Numbered from the stretch's first letter, positions 43,578 to 53,124 are shown. The stretch is DNA of 64,000 nucleotides from Pseudonocardia halophobica (GCF_027922425.1 NZ_BSFQ01000001.1:1-64000); one strand, 5' to 3'. Made by a program: numbers and translations. Notes: a model not told the origin generated them from the sequence alone.

Positions 43578-44450
43578 GTGGCCGTGACCGTGGACGACAG
43601 CACCGCCGGGCGGGCGCGCCCGGTGATCGCCGACGCGCCCGGCTCGCGGAGCTGGGCGCGCGCGTTCGGCGACCTGCGCCAGGGCTGGCAGCAGCGGGCC
43701 CTCTGGGGCCACCTGGGCTGGCAGGACATCAAGCAGCGCTACCGCCGCTCCGTGCTCGGTCCGCTGTGGATCAGCATCAGCATGGGCGTGATCGCCCTCG
43801 GCCTGGGCCTGCTCTACTCGCTGCTGTTCGGGCTCCCGCTGGCGACCTTCCTGCCGCACGTCGCCGTCGGCCTGCTGATCTGGAACTTCATCTCCGGCTG
43901 CGTCCTCGAGGGCAGCGAGGTCTTCATCGCCAACGAGGGGCTGATCAAGTTCCTCCCGGCCCCGCTGTCCCTGCACGTCTACCGGCTGGTCTGGCGGCAG
44001 ACGCTGTTCTTCCTGCACAACATGGTCATCTGGGTGATCCTGATGATCGTCTTCCCGCACCCGCTGGGCTGGTCGCTGCTGCTGGCGATTCCCGCGTTCG
44101 CACTGCTCGCGGTCAACGGCGGGTGGATCGCGATCCTGTCCGGCATCCTCGCCACGCGGTTCCGGGACATCCCGCCGATCATCGCGAGCGTCGTCCAGCT
44201 CGTCTTCTACCTGACGCCGATCGTCTGGTCGGTCGACATCCTGTCCGGCAACCCCGCCGTCCAGGAGCGGGCCCGACTGGTCGAGATCAACCCGGTCTTC
44301 CACTTCCTGGAGATCCTGCGCCGGCCGCTGCTGGGCCAGGAGACGGTGTGGCGGTACTGGTACGTGGTCCTGGCGATCACCGTGATCGGCTGGTCCGTCG
44401 GGCTCCTCTGCATGCGCAACTACCGGGCCCGCGTGGCGTACTGGGTGTGA
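43578..44450 (+). CDS. wzm: Galactan ABC exporter permease Wzm
   Basis: A 290-residue ABC-2 permease with six helices (IKQRYRRSVLGPLWISISMG amphipathic start, then FLPHVAVGLLIWNFISG). It corresponds to Rv3783 and, with Wzt, is thought to flip lipid-linked galactan across the membrane. GTG 43578. Its stop is followed after 1 bp by the ATG of wzt, so the two are coupled. Confidence 0.92.
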   Translation: MAVTVDDSTAGRARPVIADAPGSRSWARAFGDLRQGWQQRALWGHLGWQDIKQRYRRSVLGPLWISISMGVIALGLGLLYSLLFGLPLATFLPHVAVGLLIWNFISGCVLEGSEVFIANEGLIKFLPAPLSLHVYRLVWRQTLFFLHNMVIWVILMIVFPHPLGWSLLLAIPAFALLAVNGGWIAILSGILATRFRDIPPIIASVVQLVFYLTPIVWSVDILSGNPAVQERARLVEINPVFHFLEILRRPLLGQETVWRYWYVVLAITVIGWSVGLLCMRNYRARVAYWV

Positions 44451-44451
44451 G

Positions 44452-45258
44452 ATGAACGAGCCGAGCATCGATCTCGACGCCGCCTGCGTCGACTTCCCCA
44501 TCTTCGACGCCAAGACGCGGTCGCTGAAGAAGTCCGTCCTCGGCCGTGCGGGCGGCCGGATCGGCACCGAGGCGAAGGTGCCGATCATCGAGGCGCTGCG
44601 GGACATCACCATCGCGCTGCGCAAGGGCGATCGGGTCGCGCTCGTCGGCCACAACGGCGCCGGCAAGTCCACGTTGTTGCGGCTGATGTCCGGCATCTAC
44701 GAGCCCACCCGGGGCCGGGCGGCCGTGCGCGGCAAGGTCGCACCCATCTTCGACCTCGCCGTCGGGATGGACCCGGAGATCTCCGGCCTGGAGAACATCA
44801 TCATCCGCGGGCTCTTCCTCGGGATGACCCGCAAGGAGATGGAGTCCCGGGTCGACGACATCGCCGAGTTCACCGAGCTCGGCGACTACCTGTCGATGCC
44901 GCTGCGCACCTACTCGACGGGCATGCGGGTGCGGCTCGCGCTCGGCGTCGTGACCAGCATCGACCCCGAGATCCTGCTGCTCGACGAGGGCATCGGCGCG
45001 GTCGACGCCGAGTTCCTCGCCAAGGCCCGCGACCGGCTGAACGAGCTGGTCGAGCGCTCCGGCATCCTCGTGTTCGCCTCGCACTCGGACGAGTTCCTCG
45101 CCGACCTCTGCGACACCGCGATCTGGATGGAGCACGGCACGATGCGCGAGTACGGGCCGCTGCGGGAGGTGCTGCACCACTACAAGGGGCGGGACGTCCT
45201 CGCCGACCACCCCGTCCACGGCCTGCAGCGCCAGGCCCACGAGGACGCCGCCTCGTGA
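44452..45258 (+). CDS. wzt: Galactan ABC exporter ATPase Wzt
   Basis: A 268-residue ABC ATPase: Walker A GHNGAGKST, signature YSTGMRVRLALG, Walker B ILLLDEGIG, switch His in FASHSDEF. Counterpart of Rv3781. It lacks the C-terminal carbohydrate-binding domain of O-antigen Wzt proteins, as in mycobacteria. It overlaps glfT1 by GTGA (45255-45258). Confidence 0.94.
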   Translation: MNEPSIDLDAACVDFPIFDAKTRSLKKSVLGRAGGRIGTEAKVPIIEALRDITIALRKGDRVALVGHNGAGKSTLLRLMSGIYEPTRGRAAVRGKVAPIFDLAVGMDPEISGLENIIIRGLFLGMTRKEMESRVDDIAEFTELGDYLSMPLRTYSTGMRVRLALGVVTSIDPEILLLDEGIGAVDAEFLAKARDRLNELVERSGILVFASHSDEFLADLCDTAIWMEHGTMREYGPLREVLHHYKGRDVLADHPVHGLQRQAHEDAAS

Positions 45259-46178
45259 GCGAGCCGCTCCCCCCGGGGTCGGTCGTCGCCGTCGTCGTCA
45301 CGCGGCACCGCAGCGAGCTGCTGGTCGACTCGCTGGCCGCACTGGCCAAGCAGACGCACCCGATCGCGCACCTCGTCGTCGTCGACAACGGCCCGGACCG
45401 GCCCGCGCGCGAGGTCGTCGAGGCCGCCGGACTGCCGGCCACCTGGCTGCCCTCCTGGCACAACCTCGGCGGCGCCGGCGGGTTCGCCCTCGGCATCCTG
45501 CACGCCCTCGCGATGGGGGCCGACTGGGTCTGGCTGGGCGACGACGACGGGCACGCCGGCGACGAGGCCGCCCTGGCCACCCTCCTCGACCTCGCCGAGC
45601 GGCGCGGGCTCGCCGCCGTCTCGCCGGTCGTCGCGGACAAGGCCGAGCCGGACCGGCTGGCGTTCCCGCTGCGCCGCGGCCTGACCTGGCACCGCACCCG
45701 CCCCGCGCTGCTCGCCGCCGACCCCGAGGGCGACCAGGAGCTGCTGCCCGGCATCGCGTCCTTCTTCAACGGGGCCCTGTTCCGGGCGTCGACGCTCGAC
45801 GTCGTGGGCGTGCCGGACCTGCGGCTGTTCGTCCGCGGCGACGAGGTCGAGACCCACCGTCGGATGCTGCGCTCCGGGCTGCCCTTCGGCACCGCTCTGC
45901 AGGCCACCTACCTGCACCCGCAGGGCGGCGAGGAGTTCAAGCCGATGCTCGGCGGGCGGCTGCACGCGCAGGACCCCGAGGACCCGACCAAGCGCTACTA
46001 CACGTACCGCAACCGCGGGTTCCTCATGAGCCAGCCGGGGATGCGCCGGATCGGGCTGCTGGAGCTGCCCCGGTTCGCCTGGTACTTCCTCGTCACGAAG
46101 AAGGACCCGCGCGGGTTCCGGGACTGGCTGCGGCTGCTCAACCAGGGGCGCGCCGAGCGCTTCCACCGCGCCCCCTGA
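45255..46178 (+). CDS. glfT1: Galactofuranosyltransferase GlfT1
   Basis: A 307-residue GT2 enzyme, homologue of Rv3782, which adds the first two galactofuranose units to the decaprenyl-PP-GlcNAc-Rha linker. The metal-binding acidic motif is LGDDDGHAGDEAAL, with NLGGAGGFALG before it and RGDEVETHRRM as acceptor/base region. GTG 45255 overlaps the wzt stop, completing a wzm-wzt-glfT1 operon. Confidence 0.93.
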   Translation: MSEPLPPGSVVAVVVTRHRSELLVDSLAALAKQTHPIAHLVVVDNGPDRPAREVVEAAGLPATWLPSWHNLGGAGGFALGILHALAMGADWVWLGDDDGHAGDEAALATLLDLAERRGLAAVSPVVADKAEPDRLAFPLRRGLTWHRTRPALLAADPEGDQELLPGIASFFNGALFRASTLDVVGVPDLRLFVRGDEVETHRRMLRSGLPFGTALQATYLHPQGGEEFKPMLGGRLHAQDPEDPTKRYYTYRNRGFLMSQPGMRRIGLLELPRFAWYFLVTKKDPRGFRDWLRLLNQGRAERFHRAP

Positions 46179-46213
46179 GCGGCGGCCACCGGGTGCGTCG
46201 CTACCCTCGACGC

Positions 46214-46642
46214 GTGACCGCGACCGAGCCCGAGGCGACTCCCGCCCCCGCCGGCCACGGGCTCGTCGGCCAGCTGATCCGGTTCGCGGTGGTCGGCGTG
46301 CTGTCGGCGGCCGTCGACTTCGGGATCTACCACCTGCTGCTGGCCCTCGACGCGCCCACCTGGCTCGCCCGCGCGATCAGCTTCATCTGCGGCACCACCA
46401 CCGCCTACCTGCTGAACAAGCGGTTCACCTTCGGCGACGCCGCCGGCGGCCGCGGCCGGCTCGCCGGGTTCGTGCTGCTCTACGCCACGACCTTCGGCAT
46501 TGCGGTCGGGGTGAACGCGCTGGCGCTGTACCTGCTGCCCGAGGTCGCGTTCAAGGCCTCGATCGCCTGGGTGATCTCGCAGGGCACCGCCACCGCGATC
46601 AACTTCGTGATGCTGCGGACCGTGGTGTTCCGGGCCCGGTGA
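46214..46642 (+). CDS. GtrA family membrane protein (Rv3789-like)
   Basis: A 142-residue four-helix GtrA protein (RFAVVGVLSAAVDFGIYHLL, TTTAYLLNKRFTF). In mycobacteria the homologue Rv3789, next to dprE1, is involved in arabinogalactan assembly, proposed as a decaprenyl-phospho-arabinose flippase or an anchor for AftA. GTG 46214. Here it is separated from dprE1 by three inserted genes. Confidence 0.9.
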   Translation: MTATEPEATPAPAGHGLVGQLIRFAVVGVLSAAVDFGIYHLLLALDAPTWLARAISFICGTTTAYLLNKRFTFGDAAGGRGRLAGFVLLYATTFGIAVGVNALALYLLPEVAFKASIAWVISQGTATAINFVMLRTVVFRAR

Positions 46643-46662
46643 GCTGAGGCACGGGCGCGAGG

Positions 46663-47256
46663 CTAGAAGGCGAGGCCGCCCAGCCGGTAGCGCTGCCGCA
46701 CGGTCACCGAGCCCATGCCGGCGCGCCCGTAGACGCGGAAGTGCGGAGCGCCCCGGCGGGCCGCGGCCGGCACCTTGCTGCGGACCGTGCCCATGCCGGC
46801 GACCAGGCCGTCGACGTCCGCGGTGGCACCGTCCGGCACCAGCAGGCGGGCCGAGCCCGCCCCGAGCTCCAGCTCGACCTCGATCACCGGGTGGGTGAGC
46901 TCGGCGTCGGTGAAGTCGAGCAGCACCGCGCCCATCGTGCTGTGCACCCGCAGGCGCGCCGGGACGACCCAGCGGCCCGTGCGGCGCAGCGAGCCCATCC
47001 CCGTGCGCAGCACCATCGGCGGGCCGACCGGGGTGGAGAGCGCGGTGGGCTGCATGACGTCGAGCGGCTCGCCGGGGAGGTCCGCGAGCGGCGGGACGAG
47101 ATCGGAGGCGTAGCGCGCCGCGTAGACCACGGCGAGGCGCTCCTCGAGCTCGGCCACGGTGATCCGGCCCTCGCCCAGCGCCGTGTGGAGGCGGGCCGCG
47201 GCCCGCTCCCGGTCGGCGTCGGAGATCCTGATCTCCGGGCGGGGTGGAACGGTCAC
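46663..47256 (-). CDS. DUF1707 protein with LiaF-like C-terminal domain
   Basis: A 197-residue soluble protein: DUF1707 at about 8-60 (IRISDADRERAAARLHTALG, then EGRITVAELEERL), then a beta-rich segment with repeated GxxG turns (VHSTMGAVLLDF, VAGMGTVRSKV, YGRAGMGSVTVRQ) like LiaF-type cell-envelope stress proteins. GTG 47256 overlaps the stop of the upstream membrane protein (47253), so the two are coupled. Confidence 0.88.
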   Translation of the reverse strand: MTVPPRPEIRISDADRERAAARLHTALGEGRITVAELEERLAVVYAARYASDLVPPLADLPGEPLDVMQPTALSTPVGPPMVLRTGMGSLRRTGRWVVPARLRVHSTMGAVLLDFTDAELTHPVIEVELELGAGSARLLVPDGATADVDGLVAGMGTVRSKVPAAARRGAPHFRVYGRAGMGSVTVRQRYRLGGLAF

Positions 47257-49064
47257 CCGTGCAGGGTAGCGGCCAGCGGGAACGCCCACGCCCCCTCCAG
47301 CGGCACGCCCTCGGATCCGGTGACGCGCCGGGTCCAGTCGAGGACCGGGGTCGGGTCCTCCCCCGGCCGCGGTGTCACCAGGACCACCGTGACGCCGACT
47401 TCGCGCAGGTCGCGAGCCGCTCCGGCGGGGTCGGGCGGCGCAGCGAGCGTCGGCCACTCCTGTGCGAGGGCCGCGCCGGCCTGGTAGCGGTTCCACGGCG
47501 ACTGCAGGAGCAGCGGATGGTCGGCATCGGCGCCGAGGAAGTAGCCGCCGCTGAGGCGGTAGCCGAAGCCCGACGCGATCTGGGCACGGAGTGGATCGGC
47601 GCCGCCGTACCAGTCGCCGGTGATCCGGGGCCAGGTCTCCACCACCTGTCCCGCGAGCTGTGGATGAGCCGGTACGGCCGCGGAGGTGGTGCGCTGCGCG
47701 TCGGCCGGGATCCAGGACATCGCGGCGACGACGGCGACCAGCGCGACGGGCCGCGGGACGCGGTCGAGCGCGAGACCGGCCAGCACCGCGACGGCCAGCG
47801 TGACCACCACCTGCAGCCGGACCGGCTCGACCTCGCCCAGCAGCGGCACCTTCACGAGGGCACGCCAGGGCAGGGGGACGCCGGTCGGCTCCCCCGCCAC
47901 GAACAGCTGCGGCCCGAGCTCGAGGACCCAGGCGACGGCCCCGACCGCGGCGGCGATCCCGGCCGCGGTCCCGCACGTCAGCACGGTCAGCAGGAGCAGC
48001 AGCAGGACCGCGACCCCGAGGTAGCCGCCCTGCTCCCCCAGGTTCCCCTGCATCCCGATCGGGGCGGGCACGGCCCGGATGGCGGTGAGCCAGGTGGGGG
48101 CGATCGTGTTCGCGAGGTCGGCGCTGCCGTACTCGGGTGAGCGCAGTGGCGCCCGCGGGCGAGCAGGCCCGGCGAGGAGCAGGTACACCGCGTACCCGGC
48201 GAGGACGGCGAACACCCCGAGGCACGAGACCCCGGCCTCGACCAGCGCGGGAAGCCGGTCGGCAGCGCGTCCCGGGTAGCGGACGGCGAGCACCATCGCC
48301 AGCACGACCAGCATCAGGACGCCGATCGCGAGCGTCTGGGTGTAGAGCCAGGTCTGCGCCGCCAGCGCGAGCCCGGTGAGCGCGCCGAGCAGCCAGGGCC
48401 GGCGGAGGTCGCGCACGAACAGCCGGTGGGCGAGCGCCAGCAGGACCGGCGGCAGCACCGCCCAGACGAGGTTGAGGTGCCCGGCCTGCAGGTGGGCGAC
48501 CATGAACGGGGAGAAGGCGTAGAGCGCCCCGGCGGTCGCACGCGCGACCCGCGACCGCACGATCCCACCCAGCGCGGCCGCCGCGGCCACCCCCGACACC
48601 ACCGGCCCGAGGACCATCCCGCCGTTGAACGCCGCCGTCGCGCCCGCGGTGAGGGTGACCGGCGCGAGGAGCACGCCGAGCAGCGGGACGGCCGTGTTCC
48701 ACAGCGCGTTGACCCCGACCGGGTAGTGCTGCAGGTCCGTCACCAGCGGGTTCGTTCCGGTGGTGAGCGCGTGCGCGGTGTGCGCGAGCCACCACGTGAA
48801 GCCCGTGGCGTCGGTGGACGTCCGCCCGATCGCGCTGCCCGCGAAGTCCCCGAGCGCACGGTGCTGCAGGAGCAGCGAGATCGCGAGGTAGACCAGCGCG
48901 GCGACCCCGAGCCACCCCCGCCCACCCCGCTCCGCCCGCACCGCAGCGCTCGGCGCGGCGAGAGGTGGGGCGGGCACGGGCGGCAGGGTGGCACAGGTGG
49001 GCGACTCGGCGAACACGGAGCGTCGGGACCGTCCCGGCCGCGATCCGTGCCAGGCTGCTCCCAT
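47253..49064 (-). CDS. Multi-spanning membrane protein, GT-C-like (paralogue A)
   Basis: About 600 residues with 11-13 helices and a soluble C-terminal part, an arrangement like GT-C polyprenyl-sugar transferases. It shares with the divergent gene HYPVGVNALWN, TAGATAAFNGGMVLGPVVSG, LYAFSPFMVAH, GHLNLVWA, LLGEVEPVR and NRYQAG. No known family assigned. The ATG at 49064 shares the CATG of the divergent gene's start, so the real start may be GTG 49016. It is coupled to the DUF1707 gene downstream. Confidence 0.8.
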   Translation of the reverse strand: MGAAWHGSRPGRSRRSVFAESPTCATLPPVPAPPLAAPSAAVRAERGGRGWLGVAALVYLAISLLLQHRALGDFAGSAIGRTSTDATGFTWWLAHTAHALTTGTNPLVTDLQHYPVGVNALWNTAVPLLGVLLAPVTLTAGATAAFNGGMVLGPVVSGVAAAAALGGIVRSRVARATAGALYAFSPFMVAHLQAGHLNLVWAVLPPVLLALAHRLFVRDLRRPWLLGALTGLALAAQTWLYTQTLAIGVLMLVVLAMVLAVRYPGRAADRLPALVEAGVSCLGVFAVLAGYAVYLLLAGPARPRAPLRSPEYGSADLANTIAPTWLTAIRAVPAPIGMQGNLGEQGGYLGVAVLLLLLLTVLTCGTAAGIAAAVGAVAWVLELGPQLFVAGEPTGVPLPWRALVKVPLLGEVEPVRLQVVVTLAVAVLAGLALDRVPRPVALVAVVAAMSWIPADAQRTTSAAVPAHPQLAGQVVETWPRITGDWYGGADPLRAQIASGFGYRLSGGYFLGADADHPLLLQSPWNRYQAGAALAQEWPTLAAPPDPAGAARDLREVGVTVVLVTPRPGEDPTPVLDWTRRVTGSEGVPLEGAWAFPLAATLHG

Positions 49065-50847
49065 GCACCTCGCGTCCGCGGGAGCTCGACACGCCGCACC
49101 GCGGACGCAGTGGACGGCGCCGCGGCGCTCCTCGCCGTGGGGGCTGCCCGCCCTCGCACTGGTCTACCTGGCGTGCTCGCTGGGCCTGTACCACCGGGTC
49201 CTCGGCGACCTGACGGCGTCGACGGTCGGCTGGGCCTCCTCGGACAGCCACCAGTTCACCTGGTGGCTCGAGTGGTTCGTCCACGCCGTCTCCACCGGCG
49301 CGAACCCCCTCTACACGATCTACCAGCACTATCCGTACGGCGTGAACGGCATGTGGAACGTGCCCGTACCCGTTCTCGCCGCGCTCCTGGCCCCCGTCAC
49401 CGCGACCGCAGGCCCGGTGGTCGCCTTCAACGTCGGGATGATCCTGGGGCCGGTCGCGTCCGGTGTCGCCTTCGTCGCCGCGACCCGCCGGCTCGTCCCG
49501 AGCCTGATCGCGCGCGGCGTGGCCGGCGGCCTGTACGCCTTCTCGCCCTTCGTCGTGGCGCACGCCTCGGTGGGTCACCTGAACCTGGTGTGGGCGTTGT
49601 TCCCGCCGCTCCTCATCTGGTTCATCGACAAGGCCCTGCTGCGGCACGACGCCACGCCCTACCGGACCGGGGCGGCGTTCGGCCTCGGCCTGGCTCTCCA
49701 GACCGGGCTCTACACCCAGACCCTGGCGGTCGGTGCGGTGGCTCTGCTGGTCGCGGCGCTCGTGCTCGCACTGCGACATCCCGCTCTGGCCCGCCCCAGG
49801 GTGCCGACGCTCGCCCGGTCGACACTGTCCTGCCTGGTCGTCTACTTCGTGCTCTGCGCCTATCCCCTCTACCTGCTGCTCGGCGGCCCGGGCCGACCAC
49901 AGGAGCGCATCCGGCCGCCGGACGCGACCACGGCCGACGCCGCGAACCTCCTGGTCCCCTCGTCCCTCACGGCGATCCGGATCGATCCGGCCGACTACGC
50001 CGGGCGGCTGGCGCTGCACCCGGGCGAGCAGGGTGGCTACATCGGGCCCGCGCTGCTCCTGCTGGTCGCTGCGGCCCTGATCGTCGGACGTCGTCGCGAG
50101 GCCGCCAGGTCGGCCGGCCTCGTCGCCGCGATCCTGGTCATCCTGTCCTTCGGCCTCCACCTCGTCGTGCTGGGCGACGTACGCCTGCCGGTCATGCCGT
50201 GGCGACTGCTCCTCGACGTGCCGCTGCTCGGGGAGGTCGAGCCGGTCCGGTTCCAGATCTTCATCGCGGCGTGCCTGGCCCTGATCGTGGCGCTCTGGGT
50301 GGAGGACCTCGCCGACCGACCTCGGCCGGCCACCTGGTGGGCCGCCGTCGGGCTGACCGTGCTCACCGTGGCGAGCTGGTTGCCCGCGACGGACGCGGTC
50401 CGCACCGTGCACACCCCCGTGCCGACCTTCTTCACCCACTCGGCCGCCCGGACGCTGGGGCCGGGAGCGGTGGTCGAGACCGTCCCGCGCGCGACGGGAG
50501 CGTGGGAGGGAGGCGCCGGTCCGCTGCTGTGGCAGGCGGAGTCGGGCATGGCCTACCGCACCACGGGCGGCTACTTCATCGGGTCGGAACCGGGGGTCCC
50601 GCTCCTGCTCCAGGGCCAGGTCAACGCCTACCAGGCCGGCGTGGACGCGATCGTCGAGCGCGGCGCCGATCCCGGGTCGCCGGACACCGCCCGTCAGGAT
50701 CTGGTGCGGCTCGGCGTGAGTGCGATCGTCGTGGCACCGCAGGAAGGGCGGTCGATGGACCCCCGGGTTCTCGAGTGGACCCGCGTCGTCAGCGGCGACC
50801 CCGGCCGGCAGGTCGACGACGTGGCCGTCTTCCGGCTGGCCCGGTGA
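49063..50847 (+). CDS. Multi-spanning membrane protein, GT-C-like (paralogue B)
   Basis: A 594-residue paralogue of the gene at 47253-49064, in opposite orientation. About 12 helices; loop 1 contains SSDSHQFTWWLEWFVHAVST, with acidic/histidine residues as in GT-C enzymes, and the C-terminal 150 residues are soluble and probably extracytoplasmic. It sits 98 bp upstream of dprE1 in the same direction and may use decaprenyl-phosphate donors. That role is inferred only from position and topology. Confidence 0.8.
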   Translation: MHLASAGARHAAPRTQWTAPRRSSPWGLPALALVYLACSLGLYHRVLGDLTASTVGWASSDSHQFTWWLEWFVHAVSTGANPLYTIYQHYPYGVNGMWNVPVPVLAALLAPVTATAGPVVAFNVGMILGPVASGVAFVAATRRLVPSLIARGVAGGLYAFSPFVVAHASVGHLNLVWALFPPLLIWFIDKALLRHDATPYRTGAAFGLGLALQTGLYTQTLAVGAVALLVAALVLALRHPALARPRVPTLARSTLSCLVVYFVLCAYPLYLLLGGPGRPQERIRPPDATTADAANLLVPSSLTAIRIDPADYAGRLALHPGEQGGYIGPALLLLVAAALIVGRRREAARSAGLVAAILVILSFGLHLVVLGDVRLPVMPWRLLLDVPLLGEVEPVRFQIFIAACLALIVALWVEDLADRPRPATWWAAVGLTVLTVASWLPATDAVRTVHTPVPTFFTHSAARTLGPGAVVETVPRATGAWEGGAGPLLWQAESGMAYRTTGGYFIGSEPGVPLLLQGQVNAYQAGVDAIVERGADPGSPDTARQDLVRLGVSAIVVAPQEGRSMDPRVLEWTRVVSGDPGRQVDDVAVFRLAR

Positions 50848-50945
50848 GCCGGGGTGCCGACACCTCGTGACCGGCGTCTCCACCCGGCTTCCCCGACCCG
50901 GGTCGGTCCGGGAGGCCGGGCGGAGCGTCGGTAGCCTGGCTCCCG

Positions 50946-52310
50946 ATGACCAGCCCAGCCAGCGAGACCCGGTCCCTCCACGGGTGGGGGCGCACGGCGC
51001 CCACCGTGGCCACGGTGATCACGCCCCGGACGCCGGAGGAGGTCGCCGCCGCGGTGAAGGCCGCGGGCCGTCGCGGGATCATCGCCCGCGGCCTCGGCCG
51101 GTCCTACGGCGACCCGGCGCAGAACGCCGGCGGCACCGTGCTCGACATGACCGGGCTCGCCCGGATCCATTCGATCGACGCCGACTCGGGCGTCGTCGAC
51201 CTCGACGCCGGCGTCTCGCTCGACGCCCTCATGCGGCGCGCGCTGCCCTTCGGGCTGTGGGTGCCCGTCCTGCCCGGGACCCGGCAGGTCACCATCGGCG
51301 GCGCGATCGGCGCGGACATCCACGGCAAGGCGCACCACGTCGTCGGCTCCTTCGGCAACCACGTCGAGGCGATGACGATCGTGCTGGCGGACGGCTCGAT
51401 CCGCGAGCTCACGCCCGAGGGGCCGGAGGCCGAGCTCTTCTGGGCCACCGTCGGCGGGATGGGCCTGACCGGCGTGATCGTGCGGGCGCGACTGAAGCTG
51501 CACCACGTCGAGACCGCGTACTTCAAGGTCGACACCGAGCAGATCGACAACCTGGCCGAGCTCATGGCGCGCCAGACCCAGGACGACGAGAAGTACGCCG
51601 AGTCGGTCTCCTGGTTCGACGCCGTCACCACGGGCGAGCACTTCGGCCGCGGCCTGCTGACCAGGGCGAACCACGCCACGCTCGCGGACCTCACCCCCAG
51701 GCAGCGCCGGAACCCGCTGAAGTTCGACGCGCCGCAGCTGCTGACCGTCCCCGACGTCTTCCCGCCCGGGATGCTCAACCGCGTCACCGGCCGGCTGTTC
51801 AGCGAGCTCTGGTACCGCAAGTCCCCCACGAAGCTGGGCGCGATCCAGAACATCACCCAGTTCCTGCACCCGCTCGACATCGCGGGCGAGTGGAACCGCG
51901 GCTACGGCCCGCACGGCTTCCTGCAGTACCAGTTCGTGGTGCCGCTGGAGCGCGGCGACGTGATCCGCACCGTGCTGGAGCGGATGACGGAGGCCGGCCA
52001 GGTCTCGGCGCTCAACGTGCTCAAGCGGTTCGGCGAGGGCAACCGGGCCCCGCTGTCCTTCCCCAAGCCCGGCTGGACGCTCTGCGTCGACATCCCGATC
52101 GGACCCGGCCTGGGCGAGCTCTGCGAGGAGCTCGACCGGATCGTGCTCGACGCCGGCGGCCGGCACTACCTGGCCAAGGAGTCGCGGACCACGCCGGAGG
52201 CGATCCGGCGCGGCTACCCGCGGCTCGAGGAGTGGCGCAAGGTGCGCGCCGCCGTGGACCCCGCGGGCGTCTTCGCCTCCGACCTCGCACGACGACTGGA
52301 GCTCATCTGA
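50946..52310 (+). CDS. dprE1: Decaprenylphosphoryl-beta-D-ribose 2'-oxidase DprE1
   Basis: A 454-residue FAD enzyme of the vanillyl-alcohol-oxidase fold that oxidises decaprenyl-phospho-ribose, the first step to the arabinose donor. FAD motif GLGRSYGD; H126 (GADIHGKAHH), C380 (GWTLCVD) and K411 (YLAKESRTT) match the M. tuberculosis H132, C387 and K418. The conserved cysteine is the residue that benzothiazinones bind covalently, so sensitivity is expected. ATG 50946. The stop overlaps the dprE2 start by one base. Confidence 0.97.
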   Translation: MTSPASETRSLHGWGRTAPTVATVITPRTPEEVAAAVKAAGRRGIIARGLGRSYGDPAQNAGGTVLDMTGLARIHSIDADSGVVDLDAGVSLDALMRRALPFGLWVPVLPGTRQVTIGGAIGADIHGKAHHVVGSFGNHVEAMTIVLADGSIRELTPEGPEAELFWATVGGMGLTGVIVRARLKLHHVETAYFKVDTEQIDNLAELMARQTQDDEKYAESVSWFDAVTTGEHFGRGLLTRANHATLADLTPRQRRNPLKFDAPQLLTVPDVFPPGMLNRVTGRLFSELWYRKSPTKLGAIQNITQFLHPLDIAGEWNRGYGPHGFLQYQFVVPLERGDVIRTVLERMTEAGQVSALNVLKRFGEGNRAPLSFPKPGWTLCVDIPIGPGLGELCEELDRIVLDAGGRHYLAKESRTTPEAIRRGYPRLEEWRKVRAAVDPAGVFASDLARRLELI

Positions 52311-53065
52311 TGATCGATGCCGTGGGCAACCCGCAGAGCATCCTGCTGCTGGGCGGGACCTCGGAGATCGGGCTCGCCGCGGTCGAGGCCTTCGCCTCCG
52401 ACCGGCCGATGCGGGTCGTGCTCGCCGCGCGGCCGTCGCAGCGGCTGGCGGACGCGAAGGCGCGGCTCGAGGCCAGGGGTTGCGCCGTCGAGACCCTCGA
52501 CTTCGACGCGACCGCGCTCGACACCCACACCGCCGTCGTCGACAAGGCGTTCGCCGAGGGCGACGTCGACGTGGCGATCGTGGCGTTCGGCCTGCTCGGG
52601 GACAACGAGGAGGCCTGGACGGACGTCGCGAAGGCCGTCGAGCTCGCGCAGGTCAACTACACCGCGGCCGTCTCGGTCGGGGTGGCGCTCGGCGACCGGC
52701 TGAAGCAGCAGGGCCACGGCTCCCTGGTGGCGCTGTCGTCGGTCGCGGGCGAGCGGGCGCGCCGGTCGAACTTCGTCTACGGCTCCACCAAGGCGGGGCT
52801 CGACGCCTTCTACACCGGCCTCACCGAGGCGCTGCGGCCCTTCGGGGTCACGGTCACCGTGGTCCGGCCCGGGTTCGTGCACACCAAGATGACCGAGGGC
52901 CTCAAGCCCGCCCCGCTGTCGACCACCCCGGAGGCGGTCGCGGAGGTCATCGTGCACGCGGTGCGCACCAAGCAGGAGCTGGTGTGGGCGCCCGCCCCGC
53001 TGCGCTTCGTGATGTCGGCGCTCCGGCACGTCCCGCGGCCCGTCTTCCGTCGCCTCCCCCTGTGA
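52310..53065 (+). CDS. dprE2: Decaprenylphosphoryl-2-keto-ribose reductase DprE2
   Basis: A 251-residue short-chain dehydrogenase that completes epimerisation to decaprenyl-phospho-arabinose. NAD motif GGTSEIG, active-site Ser in LSSVAG and YxxxK in YGSTKAG. The ATG at 52310 overlaps the dprE1 stop (TGATG). Its TGA stop (53063-53065) lies in a palindromic repeat that replaces the expected junction to aftA. Confidence 0.96.
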   Translation: MIDAVGNPQSILLLGGTSEIGLAAVEAFASDRPMRVVLAARPSQRLADAKARLEARGCAVETLDFDATALDTHTAVVDKAFAEGDVDVAIVAFGLLGDNEEAWTDVAKAVELAQVNYTAAVSVGVALGDRLKQQGHGSLVALSSVAGERARRSNFVYGSTKAGLDAFYTGLTEALRPFGVTVTVVRPGFVHTKMTEGLKPAPLSTTPEAVAEVIVHAVRTKQELVWAPAPLRFVMSALRHVPRPVFRRLPL

Positions 53066-53124
53066 GTGCCGACTGCCCCTAGAGGGTCACTTGGCACTCA
53101 CGACCCCCTCTGAACAGCGGAAAC
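53061..53124 (-). repeat. Dispersed 3'-end palindromic repeat, copy 3
   Basis: The 42-bp palindrome is at 53061-53102 and the conserved arm at 53103-53124, reading on the minus strand. It holds the dprE2 stop (53063-53065) and the AbiEi-like stop (53087-53089), and encodes the AbiEi-like C-terminus FRCSEGVVSAK. It forms an inverted pair with copy 4, 1.1 kb away. Confidence 0.85.

Noticed and set aside
50893..50906. CCGACCCGGGTCGG palindrome upstream of dprE1 as an operator or terminator
   Set aside because: It has no loop and no tail, and such GC palindromes are frequent here by chance.
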